NCBI RefSeq assembly: GCF_021366795.1
Contig: NZ_JAHCPS010000004.1
Coordinates: forward strand, 153,315 to 217,314
DNA: 64,000 nucleotides
Reading direction: 5' to 3'
Source of the DNA: Macrococcoides caseolyticum
GTDB lineage: Bacteria > Bacillota > Bacilli > Staphylococcales > Staphylococcaceae
Shown here: positions 9,037 through 18,464 of the stretch, in pieces
Position numbering within the stretch: position 1 is the stretch's first letter
How the letters are laid out: each line of letters begins with the position of its first letter
The notes under the pieces: model-generated
The model's database searches: none
The model's input: the letters and a program-made list of their open reading frames with translations, nothing else
What the model was told of the DNA's origin: nothing
Position numbers and translations under genes: made by a program

Positions 9037-9665
9037 TATCCTAACACCCCTAACAAGTAAACTACTGTGAAGATGAATACCCAAACGACATCAATGAAAT
9101 GCCAGTATAAAGCAGCCGTATTAAACTTCGCAGCGTTATATACACTTAAACCACGTTTCATGTTACGTACGATTAAAAGAATAATCCATGTTAAACCGAT
9201 AATCACGTGGAATCCATGTGTTCCTACTAAGAAGTAGAATGCTGAACCGAATGCACTTGATCTGAATGTATGACCTTGGTGTACATATTCAACGAACTCA
9301 TAAATTTCAAGGCCTAAGAACGCTAAACCTAAAACTACCGTTACGATAAACCATGTAATCATTTTACCGAAATCATAGTTTTTCATGTGATATAAAGCGT
9401 AAACACTTGTAAGTGATGATGTTAATAAAAGCATTGTCATTACAAATGCTAAAGGTAAATGGAATAAATCTTTCGCTAATAGATGATCTTCACTTGGTAC
9501 ATGATCTTTAAGTGCTAAATACGTTGCGAATAAAGATGCAAATAAAGCTGTTTCACCGCCAAGGAAAACCCAGAATCCTAATAACTTATTTTTACCTTCC
9601 ATAGATGCTGTTTCAGGATGACTTGGCCATCTTTCAACCGTCATTTTCTCTTCGTGATGTGCCAT
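9036..9665 (-). CDS. ctaE: Cytochrome c oxidase subunit III, CtaE
   Basis: A 209-residue subunit III with five predicted helices, the length usual for Bacillus caa3/aa3 oxidases. Signatures are LGFWVFLGGETALFASLFA (about 29-47), GTHGFHVIIGL (about 147-157) and ALYWHFIDVVWVFIF (about 184-198), the last being the conserved WHFxDxVW motif. It stabilises subunit I in the membrane. Its start overlaps the ctaD stop by one base and its own stop overlaps the ctaF start. Confidence 0.96.
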   Translation of the reverse strand: MAHHEEKMTVERWPSHPETASMEGKNKLLGFWVFLGGETALFASLFATYLALKDHVPSEDHLLAKDLFHLPLAFVMTMLLLTSSLTSVYALYHMKNYDFGKMITWFIVTVVLGLAFLGLEIYEFVEYVHQGHTFRSSAFGSAFYFLVGTHGFHVIIGLTWIILLIVRNMKRGLSVYNAAKFNTAALYWHFIDVVWVFIFTVVYLLGVLG

Positions 9666-11557
9666 TATTTAACACCTCTTTCGTACTCAATTAACTCATC
9701 TTTAGTGATATGGTAACCTAAATCATCTTTAAGTGAACGTGCAATCATCGCACCTGCTGTAATTGCTAAACCTAAGACTAATACAAATGGTGCCCAAGGT
9801 TGTGCTGGTAAGTCTTTAACAGCATCTAATGCCCATTTTTGACCATCCGGTAAGTATAATGCACCGAATGCTGCAACGAATAATCCTAAAGATTGAATAA
9901 ACGGTAAGATTGAATTGTTTGGCATATGAATATCACCAAGTGATTCTGCCGGTAAGATTTCACCGTTTCCTTGTTTTTTCTCTAAATCAAATGCATCTAA
10001 ACCACGTACAAGTGGTGTTTGAGCAAAGTTGTAGAATGGCGTTGGTTGTGGTAATGACCATTCTAATGTACGGCCATCTCCCCAAGCATCGCGACCAACG
10101 TGTGGTGCTTTTGCTAGTGTGATAATCACGTTGATTACTGTAATAATAACGGCTACTGCCATTATTAAGGCACCGATTGTAGAAACTAAGTTAAATGTAT
10201 CGTAACCTTGACCTGGTAAGTATGTGAATACACGTCTTGGCATACCCCATAGGCCTAAGAAATGTTGTACTAAGAATGTTAAGTGGAAACCTAACACGAA
10301 TAAGAACCAAGCAATTTTACCTAATTTATCGTTAAGCATTTTTCCAAACATTAATGGGAAGTAGAAGTGTAAGCCAGCTAGTAATGCAAATACTACCCCA
10401 CCAACAATAACATAGTGGAAATGCGCTACGATAAAGTATGAATCATGATATTGATAGTCAGCTGGTGCTGATGCTTGCATAACACCTGTTACCCCACCCA
10501 TAACGAATGATGGAATAAATGCTAATGCATAAAGCATAGGCGTTGTAAATTCAATACTACCGCCCCAGATTGTAAGTAACCAGTTAAAGATCTTGACCCC
10601 AGTTGGTACTGCAATAGCCATTGTTGCTACTGCAAATATTGCATTAGCAGTTGGACCCAGACCTACTGTAAACATGTGGTGCGCCCAAACCATGAAGCCT
10701 AAGAAACCGATTAATACAGTGGCGAATACCATTGCTGAATAACCGAATAAACGCTTACGTGAGAATGTTGAGAAAATCTCAGAGAAAATACCGAATGCCG
10801 GTAATACTAAGATATAAACTTCCGGGTGACCGAAAATCCAGAATAAATGTTCCCAAATAATTGTGTTACCACCTTGAGATACAATGAAGAATCCTGTACC
10901 AAACATTCTATCGAAAATTAATAAGAATAATCCAATTGTAAGTGGTGGGAATGCGAATACGATTAATACAGATGCAACAAATGTTGTCCAAGTAAATAAC
11001 GGCATACGCATATATGTCATACCAGGTGCGCGCATGTTCATAATCGTAACGATGAAGTTAATCCCTGCGATTAATGTACCGGCACCTGAAATTTGTAAAC
11101 CTAATGCATAAAAGTCAATCCCATGACCTGGAGATGCTAATGATAATGAAGCATATGATGTCCAACCCGCGTCAGGTGCGCCACCCATGATCCAAGATAA
11201 GTTTAAGAAAATTCCACCGAAGAAGAATAACCAGAAACCTAATGCATTTAAGAATGGGAATGCAACGTCACGTGCACCAATTTGTAAAGGTACTGCTGCG
11301 TTCATAAATGCGAATAATAACGGCATTGCCGCTAAGAAAATCATTGTTGTACCGTGCATCGTGATGATTTGGTTAAACAGACCTGCTGAAACAAAATCAT
11401 TTTCAGGAACAGCAAGCTGAATACGAATAAACATTGCTTCAATACCACCCATGGCAAAGAATAATCCACCCATGATTAAGTATAAAATAGCAATTTTTTT
11501 ATGGTCAACTGTTGTTAAATATTCCATAATTAAACCACGTTTTTTTTGTGTAGCCAA
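9665..11557 (-). CDS. ctaD: Cytochrome c oxidase subunit I, CtaD
   Basis: The catalytic subunit that reduces O2 to water and pumps protons. All metal ligands are visible: H68 and H381 for low-spin heme a, H379 for heme a3, and H244, H293 and H294 for CuB. Tyr248, four residues after H244 in HPEVY, is the cross-linked residue. Lys322 marks the K-channel. It has 630 residues and an extended C-terminus, close to B. subtilis CtaD (about 622). The partner subunit II carries a heme c domain, so cytochrome c rather than quinol is the likely electron donor. Confidence 0.97.
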   Translation of the reverse strand: MATQKKRGLIMEYLTTVDHKKIAILYLIMGGLFFAMGGIEAMFIRIQLAVPENDFVSAGLFNQIITMHGTTMIFLAAMPLLFAFMNAAVPLQIGARDVAFPFLNALGFWLFFFGGIFLNLSWIMGGAPDAGWTSYASLSLASPGHGIDFYALGLQISGAGTLIAGINFIVTIMNMRAPGMTYMRMPLFTWTTFVASVLIVFAFPPLTIGLFLLIFDRMFGTGFFIVSQGGNTIIWEHLFWIFGHPEVYILVLPAFGIFSEIFSTFSRKRLFGYSAMVFATVLIGFLGFMVWAHHMFTVGLGPTANAIFAVATMAIAVPTGVKIFNWLLTIWGGSIEFTTPMLYALAFIPSFVMGGVTGVMQASAPADYQYHDSYFIVAHFHYVIVGGVVFALLAGLHFYFPLMFGKMLNDKLGKIAWFLFVLGFHLTFLVQHFLGLWGMPRRVFTYLPGQGYDTFNLVSTIGALIMAVAVIITVINVIITLAKAPHVGRDAWGDGRTLEWSLPQPTPFYNFAQTPLVRGLDAFDLEKKQGNGEILPAESLGDIHMPNNSILPFIQSLGLFVAAFGALYLPDGQKWALDAVKDLPAQPWAPFVLVLGLAITAGAMIARSLKDDLGYHITKDELIEYERGVK

Positions 11558-11578
11558 TTGTGTAACCTCCCTTTAATA

Positions 11579-12640
11579 TTACTCTTCAACTTTACGTTCC
11601 ATTAAGTATTTAGCTAATGCATCAATATCAGAGTCACTTACTTTGTAAGTACCAGTCATTTTGTTGCCTGGTTTTACAGATTCAGGATCTTTGATCCATT
11701 TCTTTAAGTTCTCTTCATTATGTTCTAATATACCTGCAACACGGTTACGATCACCAAATGTCGTTAAGTTCGGACCTTTTGCCCCTTTTCCTGTTGGTGT
11801 TACAGCGTGACAACCTTGACAAGATTGTTTAAAGACTTTTTCGCCTTCTTTCGCATCAGTTGTTGCGATTGGTTTTTTAATGTCCTGCATTGATTTAACC
11901 CATGATTTAAAATCATCTTTAGACATTGTTTTTACTTTGAAGTCCATTAATGCGTGAGATGGTCCACATAACTCCGCACATTTACCATAGAACATATTGT
12001 TAGCATCTTTTGCTTTATCACCATCGAATACTAAGTAGAATTTGTTAATGTTCTCTACGTTTGTATCCAATTTACCACCCACTGCTGGAATCCAGAATGA
12101 GTGTTTAACGTCAGCTGAATGTAATCTAAAGTATACTTTTGTGTCAGTAGGTACGACTAATTCCTGACTCGTTACAATCTCTTGGTTTGGATATTCAAAT
12201 TCCCACCAGTAAAGATTTGCAGTTACATCGACAATGACTTCTTTATTTTTACCTTTAGCATCAACTTTATCCATCGCTTTTGTGTCTGCTAATTTAAATG
12301 TAAGCATTACAGTTGGAATTGCTAAAATTATAAGTAAAATAATAGGAATTGTTGTCCAGATAATTTCTAATTTATGACTACCATGAACATCTTTCGGTAC
12401 AAAGTTTTCTCCAACTTTACCACGTCTGAATTTTACTACTGCTAAAACGAAGATAATAACGACAACAGCAATAACAAATAGCATAATGTAAACTGCTAAC
12501 ATCATTAAGTTGAATTGATCCTTTGCAACTTCCCCTGCTGGACGTAAAGCTGAAAGATGTGGTTCACCACAACCTGCTAACGTCATTAATAATAATGAAA
12601 TTAAGCCCATCAACTTCACATTCTTGAATTTGTTCTTCAT
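11579..12640 (-). CDS. ctaC: Cytochrome c oxidase subunit II with fused cytochrome c domain, CtaC
   Basis: 353 residues: a lipoprotein signal with lipobox LAGC (C24), two membrane helices (about 45-70 and 92-116), a cupredoxin domain and a C-terminal cytochrome c domain (about 262-353). The CuA ligands are intact: H180, C221, E223, C225, H229 and M232. The heme c site is CQGCH (C274, C277, H278) with probable axial M328. This fusion defines a caa3 oxidase and separates it from the quinol oxidase subunit QoxA, which lacks CuA. It is first in the ctaCDEF operon, 31 bp after ctaB on the same strand. Confidence 0.97.
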   Translation of the reverse strand: MKNKFKNVKLMGLISLLLMTLAGCGEPHLSALRPAGEVAKDQFNLMMLAVYIMLFVIAVVVIIFVLAVVKFRRGKVGENFVPKDVHGSHKLEIIWTTIPIILLIILAIPTVMLTFKLADTKAMDKVDAKGKNKEVIVDVTANLYWWEFEYPNQEIVTSQELVVPTDTKVYFRLHSADVKHSFWIPAVGGKLDTNVENINKFYLVFDGDKAKDANNMFYGKCAELCGPSHALMDFKVKTMSKDDFKSWVKSMQDIKKPIATTDAKEGEKVFKQSCQGCHAVTPTGKGAKGPNLTTFGDRNRVAGILEHNEENLKKWIKDPESVKPGNKMTGTYKVSDSDIDALAKYLMERKVEE

Positions 12641-12671
12641 TAAATTCTAACCCCTCTTTCACCATTCATAA

Positions 12672-13595
12672 TCAAATCATTTGAATTAATGTAACTACCA
12701 CTATCATAACAAAAAATATCATCAAATAGTTTAAAGAATAGATAAACATTGTCATTGCCCATTTATTCTCTTTCACATTTGATTTAAACCCTGAAATGGC
12801 AAGCATTAACCACCCAAGATTTAATATTGTTGCAAGTGCTATAAATAAGTTGCCGAGTTCTCCCATTAAAAAAGGTGTCGGTAAAAGCAATAAGACCCAA
12901 AATAATATTCCAAGTCGTGTTCTTTTAAACCCCTTAACAGAAGGTAACATCGGTATCCCTGCCATAGCATATTCATCTTTACGTTTAATCGCAAGCGCAT
13001 AAAAATGAGCGGGTTGCCAGATAAACATAATAACAAATAACATCCAGGCAATTTGGGATAAATTCGGATCGATTGCAGCCCAGCCAACAAGTGGTGGAAT
13101 CGCTCCTGGGAAACTACCTATTATAGTATTTGACACTAAATGACGTTTAGACCAAATTGAATAAAGTACAACATAGCCAAATATACCTAAAAAACCGATA
13201 ATCCCTGTTTCGATATTAATCAGAAACAGCATCGCTTCCCCTAAGAACATTAACATTAGACTGAGCTTTAATATGGCTTGAGATGAAATCTTACCCGTAA
13301 CACTCGGCCTGCTCTGTTTGCTTGGCATAATACTGTCAATATCCTGGTCATAAAAGTTATTTAATGCACAACTTCCTGCCATAATCAGTGTTGAGCCCGC
13401 GAGCATCGTTAAAAGTTCCGGAATGCTGCCTAAAAATGAACGTCCAGTCATCATAATAGCGACAAATGCACCTGCAAATGTTGGTATTAAATTCCCTTGT
13501 ACAAGACCAAGCTTGATCACAGCCTTAACATCCTTAAATGTTATGCGTGATGAATCCAATGATTTGACACTGTTTAATACGTGTTCATTTTGCAT
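12672..13595 (-). CDS. ctaB: Protoheme IX farnesyltransferase (heme O synthase), CtaB
   Basis: CtaB adds a farnesyl group to heme B to make heme O, the precursor of the heme A needed by CtaD. It is a UbiA-family prenyltransferase with the Asp-rich motif [12 protein letters not shown] (about 81-92), the second motif [13 protein letters not shown] (about 205-217) and about nine membrane helices. I prefer ATG 13595 (307 residues) because AAAGGAGG ends 6 bases before it; the in-frame GTG at 13601 abuts the ribosome site. It is divergent from ctaA and precedes ctaC by a short gap on the same strand. Confidence 0.95.
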   Translation of the reverse strand: MQNEHVLNSVKSLDSSRITFKDVKAVIKLGLVQGNLIPTFAGAFVAIMMTGRSFLGSIPELLTMLAGSTLIMAGSCALNNFYDQDIDSIMPSKQSRPSVTGKISSQAILKLSLMLMFLGEAMLFLINIETGIIGFLGIFGYVVLYSIWSKRHLVSNTIIGSFPGAIPPLVGWAAIDPNLSQIAWMLFVIMFIWQPAHFYALAIKRKDEYAMAGIPMLPSVKGFKRTRLGILFWVLLLLPTPFLMGELGNLFIALATILNLGWLMLAISGFKSNVKENKWAMTMFIYSLNYLMIFFVMIVVVTLIQMI

Positions 13596-13639
13596 TTTCA
13601 CCCTCCTTTAACAATACTAACGCATATAATAACAATAAT

Positions 13640-13790
13640 ATATGAAAACTGTCACATTTTCTATACATTTTCGAAATTAAATTGTGACATTTTTCTATTT
13701 GATAACAATCTAGAAGAATTCATGAATGTGACACATTTACAATGTTGATAGATTGTTATACTATATCTTAAGTATATACTTAAGTCGTAA
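13640..13790. promoter_or_regulatory. ctaA/ctaB divergent control region: three TGTGACA boxes and an 18-bp palindrome
   Basis: The 250-bp gap between ctaB and ctaA holds TGTCACA at 13650-13656 and TGTGACA at 13683-13689 and 13727-13733. A perfect palindrome CTTAAGTATATACTTAAG spans 13767-13784. The best ctaA promoter that I can draw is TTGTTA (13753-13758), 16 bp, TATACT (13775-13780), so the palindrome would cover the -10 box. TGTGA half-sites are typical of redox and respiration regulators (Rex, Crp/Fnr, ResD/SrrA types); which one acts here is inference. Confidence 0.55.
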
Positions 13791-13849
13791 TGTAATAAAG
13801 ATTACATTTACACTTTATGTGGATAATGATTAATTTGAGGTGAAGGTCT

Positions 13850-14758
13850 TTGTTAAAAGAAAAAAATTTAAAATGGCTCTCTTTGTTTACGACCATTCTA
13901 ATGATATTTGTTCAAATTGGTGGTGCGCTTGTAACAAAGACAGGTTCAGCAGATGGATGTGGTAGAAGCTGGCCATTATGCCATGGAAAGTTTGTGCCAA
14001 CGCACATTCCAAAAGAAACACTCATTGAACTTGCCCACCGTGGTGTTTCTGGCCTTGCATTAATATCTGTAACCTGGCTGGTTGTGCTCAGTATTAAATA
14101 TATGAGCCATATTAAAGAAACGAAATTTTTATGTGGTATGAGTATTGGATTTATTTTCGCTCAAGCATTAATCGGTGCTGCAGCTGTTATCTGGCAACAA
14201 AATGGTTTTGTATTAGCATTGCATTTCGGGATTTCATTGATTAGCTTTAGTTCTGTGTTTTTACTCACACTTTTAATCTTTGAAGTCGATCAGAAATTTG
14301 ATGCAGCAAAACTTGTCATACATCAACATCTTAAACACCAAACATTAGCTTTAACAAGTTTCATCTATATTGTGATTTATAGTGGCGCTCTTGTGAGACA
14401 TGAAAAGGCAAGCCTAGCGTGTTTAAGCTGGCCCCTCTGTAAACAAGGTGAAGTAGGATTGCCTGAAACCTTCTTTGAATGGGTTCAGATGAGTCATAGA
14501 ACACTCGCATTTATTCTATTTATCTGGTTAACATATGTTGTGATTCATGCCGTTCGTCATTACAGTGAATATCGCGTCATTAAATATGGTTATCTTACAG
14601 CGTTTGTATTAATCTGTCTACAAGTCATAACAGGTGCATTATCCATATTTACAATGCTTAATTTATATGTTGCGTTACTACATGCTTTATTTATTACGTT
14701 ATTATTCGGATTATTATGTTACTTCATCTTATTAATCTCACGTGCAACACAAAAGTAA
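13850..14758 (+). CDS. ctaA: Heme A synthase, CtaA
   Basis: CtaA oxidises the C8 methyl group of heme O to a formyl group, giving heme A. The 302-residue protein has eight predicted helices in two four-helix halves. The first extracellular loop has the redox-active cysteine pair C37 and C44 in DGCGRSWPLCHG, and the second half has SLACLSWPLC. Heme-ligand histidines lie in LAHRG (H63) and QMSHRTLA. Translation starts at TTG 13850 after GAGGTGAAGG. It is divergent from ctaB and ends in a terminator shared with pyc. Confidence 0.95.
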   Translation: MLKEKNLKWLSLFTTILMIFVQIGGALVTKTGSADGCGRSWPLCHGKFVPTHIPKETLIELAHRGVSGLALISVTWLVVLSIKYMSHIKETKFLCGMSIGFIFAQALIGAAAVIWQQNGFVLALHFGISLISFSSVFLLTLLIFEVDQKFDAAKLVIHQHLKHQTLALTSFIYIVIYSGALVRHEKASLACLSWPLCKQGEVGLPETFFEWVQMSHRTLAFILFIWLTYVVIHAVRHYSEYRVIKYGYLTAFVLICLQVITGALSIFTMLNLYVALLHALFITLLFGLLCYFILLISRATQK

Positions 14759-14760
14759 TT

Positions 14761-14806
14761 ATAAAAATAGTGCAAGCTTTTAAAATAAAAGCCTGCACTA
14801 TTTTTA
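14761..14806. terminator. Bidirectional terminator between ctaA and pyc
   Basis: A stem of about 19 bp (AAAAATAGTGCA... with ...TGCACTATTTTT) with one mismatch, A-rich on one side and T-rich on the other, sits between the two converging genes. Confidence 0.85.
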
Positions 14807-14808
14807 TA

Positions 14809-17800
14809 TTATGCCTCTTGCATTTCAACTAATAAATCGGTAGTTTGAATGCTATCGCCTGTTTTTACATGAATGTGCTTAATCACACCATCAAATGGTG
14901 CTTGCACAGTTGTTTCCATTTTCATTGCTTCTGTCACTAATATTGCTTGTCCTTTTTTCACATGCGTACCGTTAGTCACTTTCACTTCACCAACAGTCCC
15001 TGGCATCTGTGCGCCAATGTGATATTTATTCGATGGATCTGCTTTTGGAATCAGCGCAACACTTGGTTCCACCAGGACATCCTTCACATAGACTTTACGA
15101 CTCATACCATTAAAGTCGAAATAAACCCATCTGTGACCATCTTCATGAACATGACCCACACTTATCAGTTTAACTATTAATGTCTTACCTTCATCGATGT
15201 TAATTTCTACACGTTCATTCTTACGCATACCATAGAAGAATGTTGGGGTATCAAGTAGTGAGACATTGGCAAATTTTTCACTTGTCGCAATGTATTGCTC
15301 ATAAACTTTAGGATAAAGTGCATAACTAATAATATCTTGTTCTGTAACGGTTTTTTGTTGCTTTTCTTCAAGTGTCACACGGATTGCATCAAAATCTACT
15401 GGTTCAAGCAATTCACCCGGTCTCACAATAATACTTTCTGCATCCTTTAACACCACCGATTTTAACGGCTCAGGGAAACCATTCGCTGGTTGTCCAATTT
15501 CCCCTTTAAAGAATGATACAACAGATTCCGGGAAGTCTAATGTCGCGCCACGTTCAATTACAGTCGTTTCATCAAGATCATTTTGCACCATATAAAGTGC
15601 CATATCCCCAACAACCTTTGAAGATGGTGTCACCTTTACAATATCACCAAACATTAAATTTACACGTGCATACATGTCTTTTACTTCACCGAAACGATCA
15701 CCTAAACCTAAACTACTTGCCTGCATTCTTAAATTAGAATATTGACCGCCAGGCATTTCGTGTTTATATATTTCAGTATGCGGTGATTTAATATCACTTT
15801 CAAAGTCTTGATAATAATGACGCACACCTTCCCAGTATTGAGATAATTTCTCCATACCGTCAATATCCGCTCGCATCTGACGTTGTTTTCCATTGATACC
15901 ATAATACAATGTGTTTGAGCTTGGCTGGCTTGTTAAACCACTCATCGCACCTAACGCTGTGTCCACGACATCCACACCCGCTTCAATCGCTCGTGAATAG
16001 AGCATGACCCCATTACCACTCGTGTCATGCGTGTGTAAATGAATTGGTAAATTCACTGTTGCTTTTAATTCTCCAACAAGTTCATATGCTGCTTCTGGTT
16101 TAAGTAATCCAGCCATATCTTTAATCGCCAGGATATGGAATCCTTCACGTTCCATCGCTTTCGCCATTTTCTTATAGTAATCAAGCGTATACACATTAGA
16201 ACGTGCTGGATTTAATATGTCACCCGTATAACAAATCGCCCCTTCAGATAGCTTACCTGCTTTTAAGACAGCTTCATTAGCTACCTTCATCTGATCTAAC
16301 CAATTCAGCGCGTCAAAGATTCTGAAGACATCAATTCCTGCTTTCGCGCTTTCTTCAACAAACTTCGTCACAACATTGTCTGGATAATTTTTATAACCGA
16401 CAGCATTTGATGCACGAAGTAACATTTGAAAGAGCACATTTGGGATAGCCGTGCGTAACTTTGAAAGGCGCTCCCACGGGTCTTCTTTTAAGAAATTATA
16501 AGCCACATCAAACGTTGCCCCACCCCACATTTCAAGAGAGAAACAGTCTTTTAAATAATGACTTGTCATTGGTGCAACTTCTAATAAATCTTTCGTTCTA
16601 ACACGCGTCGCGAGTAATGACTGATGTGCATCACGAAATGTTGTATCTGTAATGAGCACATCCTCCTGACGCAGTAACCAATCTCTTACATATTCTGGAC
16701 CATGGTTATCTAATAACTGTTTTGTTCCAGGTGCTTTGTTCGTTTCCAGTTTTTCAATCATTAATGGCTCAAATTGTGGTTTTTCTTTTTTCTCTACACC
16801 CGGGAAACCATTGACGGTTACATTCGCAATATACTCTAATGTCTTTGTACCACGGTCTCGCGGTGGTTCAATATTAAATAATTCTGGCGTTGTATCAATA
16901 AAGTTTGTCGTATACGTACCACTGATAAACTGTGGATGTTTAACCACATTCATTAAAAATGGCATATTCGTCTTAATCCCACGTATACGCATTTCCTTTA
17001 GTGAACGCATCATTTTCTCTTCTGCTTGTTTAAATGTTATTGCTTGTGTTGAGATCTTAACAAGTAATGAATCATAATAAGGTGAAATTTCAGCACCCTG
17101 GAAACCGTCTCCAGCATCTAAACGTACACCAAAGCCTCCTGTTGAGCGATAGGCCATTATCGTCCCTGTATCCGGCATAAAGTCATTTAACGGATCTTCA
17201 GTTGTAACACGACATTGAATCGCATAACCAAGCGTGATGATATCTTTTTGCTTAGGCATTGCAATTAATTCGTCATGCAATGATTCTCCGTCTGCAATTA
17301 AGATCTGAGTCTTAACAATATCAACGCCCGTTACCATTTCAGTGATTGTATGCTCAACCTGTACGCGTGGATTCACTTCAATAAAATAAAATGCATCCCC
17401 ACTGACAAGAAACTCAACAGTCCCTGCGTTGACGTATCTGATATTTTTCATCAATTGTACAGCAGCATCACAAATGCGCATTCGTAAATCATCTGACAGT
17501 CCCACTGAAGGTGCTACTTCTACAACTTTTTGGTGGCGTCGTTGTACAGAACAGTCACGTTCAAAGAGATGTACAAGGTTGCCATGTGTATCACCAATAA
17601 TCTGCACTTCAATGTGTTTTGGGTTACTGATATATTTTTCAATATAAACTTCAGCATTCCCAAATGATTTCATCGCTTCTGATTGTGCACGCTGATAGGC
17701 ATCCTTTAATTCACTTTCAGCGTTAACGATACGCATACCTTTACCGCCACCACCAGAAATAGCCTTAATAATAATTGGGAAGCCATATGTGTCTGTGAAC

Positions 17801-18246
17801 GCTTTTACTTCATCAAATGAAGTGACCGCATCTTTTGTTCCGGGAATAATCGGTAAGGATGCTGCTTCTGCTGTTGCACGTGCTTTGACTTTATCACCGA
17901 ACATATCTAAATGACGTATCTCCGGTCCAATGAAAATAATGCCTTCTTCTGCACAACGACGCGCAAATGTCATATTCTCACTTAAGAAACCATACCCGGG
18001 ATGAATTGCATTCGCACCACAATTTTTAGCGATGGTGATAATGCGTTCGATATTTAAATAACTCTCAGTCGGACCTAAATCCTCTCCAACCAGATATGAT
18101 TCGTCTGCCTTATAACGATGAAGTGACCCTTTATCTTCATTCGAATATATAGCAACTGTTGGAATGTTCAGTTCTGTTGCTGCGCGGAAGATTCTAATCG
18201 CGATTTCCCCTCGATTGGCTACGAGTAACTTTTTGATACGTTTCAT
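14809..18246 (-). CDS. pyc: Pyruvate carboxylase
   Basis: Biotin enzyme that carboxylates pyruvate to oxaloacetate with ATP and bicarbonate, refilling the TCA cycle. Domains in order: biotin carboxylase (about 1-450, with KAISGGGGKGMR ATP-grasp loop), carboxyltransferase (about 530-810, DTTFRDAHQSLLATR), the allosteric/tetramer region, and a biotin carrier domain (about 1070-1145) with biotinyl lysine in EAMKME. The ATG at 18246 (1145 residues) is preferred because GGGAGG lies 8 bases upstream; the in-frame ATG at 18291 has no such site. Length agrees with Gram-positive Pyc. Confidence 0.97.
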   Translation of the reverse strand: MKRIKKLLVANRGEIAIRIFRAATELNIPTVAIYSNEDKGSLHRYKADESYLVGEDLGPTESYLNIERIITIAKNCGANAIHPGYGFLSENMTFARRCAEEGIIFIGPEIRHLDMFGDKVKARATAEAASLPIIPGTKDAVTSFDEVKAFTDTYGFPIIIKAISGGGGKGMRIVNAESELKDAYQRAQSEAMKSFGNAEVYIEKYISNPKHIEVQIIGDTHGNLVHLFERDCSVQRRHQKVVEVAPSVGLSDDLRMRICDAAVQLMKNIRYVNAGTVEFLVSGDAFYFIEVNPRVQVEHTITEMVTGVDIVKTQILIADGESLHDELIAMPKQKDIITLGYAIQCRVTTEDPLNDFMPDTGTIMAYRSTGGFGVRLDAGDGFQGAEISPYYDSLLVKISTQAITFKQAEEKMMRSLKEMRIRGIKTNMPFLMNVVKHPQFISGTYTTNFIDTTPELFNIEPPRDRGTKTLEYIANVTVNGFPGVEKKEKPQFEPLMIEKLETNKAPGTKQLLDNHGPEYVRDWLLRQEDVLITDTTFRDAHQSLLATRVRTKDLLEVAPMTSHYLKDCFSLEMWGGATFDVAYNFLKEDPWERLSKLRTAIPNVLFQMLLRASNAVGYKNYPDNVVTKFVEESAKAGIDVFRIFDALNWLDQMKVANEAVLKAGKLSEGAICYTGDILNPARSNVYTLDYYKKMAKAMEREGFHILAIKDMAGLLKPEAAYELVGELKATVNLPIHLHTHDTSGNGVMLYSRAIEAGVDVVDTALGAMSGLTSQPSSNTLYYGINGKQRQMRADIDGMEKLSQYWEGVRHYYQDFESDIKSPHTEIYKHEMPGGQYSNLRMQASSLGLGDRFGEVKDMYARVNLMFGDIVKVTPSSKVVGDMALYMVQNDLDETTVIERGATLDFPESVVSFFKGEIGQPANGFPEPLKSVVLKDAESIIVRPGELLEPVDFDAIRVTLEEKQQKTVTEQDIISYALYPKVYEQYIATSEKFANVSLLDTPTFFYGMRKNERVEINIDEGKTLIVKLISVGHVHEDGHRWVYFDFNGMSRKVYVKDVLVEPSVALIPKADPSNKYHIGAQMPGTVGEVKVTNGTHVKKGQAILVTEAMKMETTVQAPFDGVIKHIHVKTGDSIQTTDLLVEMQEA

Positions 18247-18403
18247 TAAATGACCTCCCTGAAGTGATGAATACTCTTTCATTATAGACAAATCACCTAT
18301 AAATTTATATTCTTACGCTGAATTATACATAAAATATTCATAAGTTGCATTATGCACTTAACCACTTGAAGTGCGTTCATTGAGCATAACGATGATTCAT
18401 AAC

Positions 18404-18435
18404 AAAAAAATGCATCAGTATTTAACTGATGCATT
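18404..18435 (-). terminator. Terminator downstream of ftsW
   Basis: On the minus strand AATGCATCAGT pairs with ACTGATGCATT (18409-18419 with 18425-18435) and is followed by a run of seven T. It lies about 30 bp past the ftsW stop and separates ftsW from pyc. Confidence 0.8.
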
Positions 18436-18464
18436 ATGTAAACGTATTCATTTTATTGAATAAT

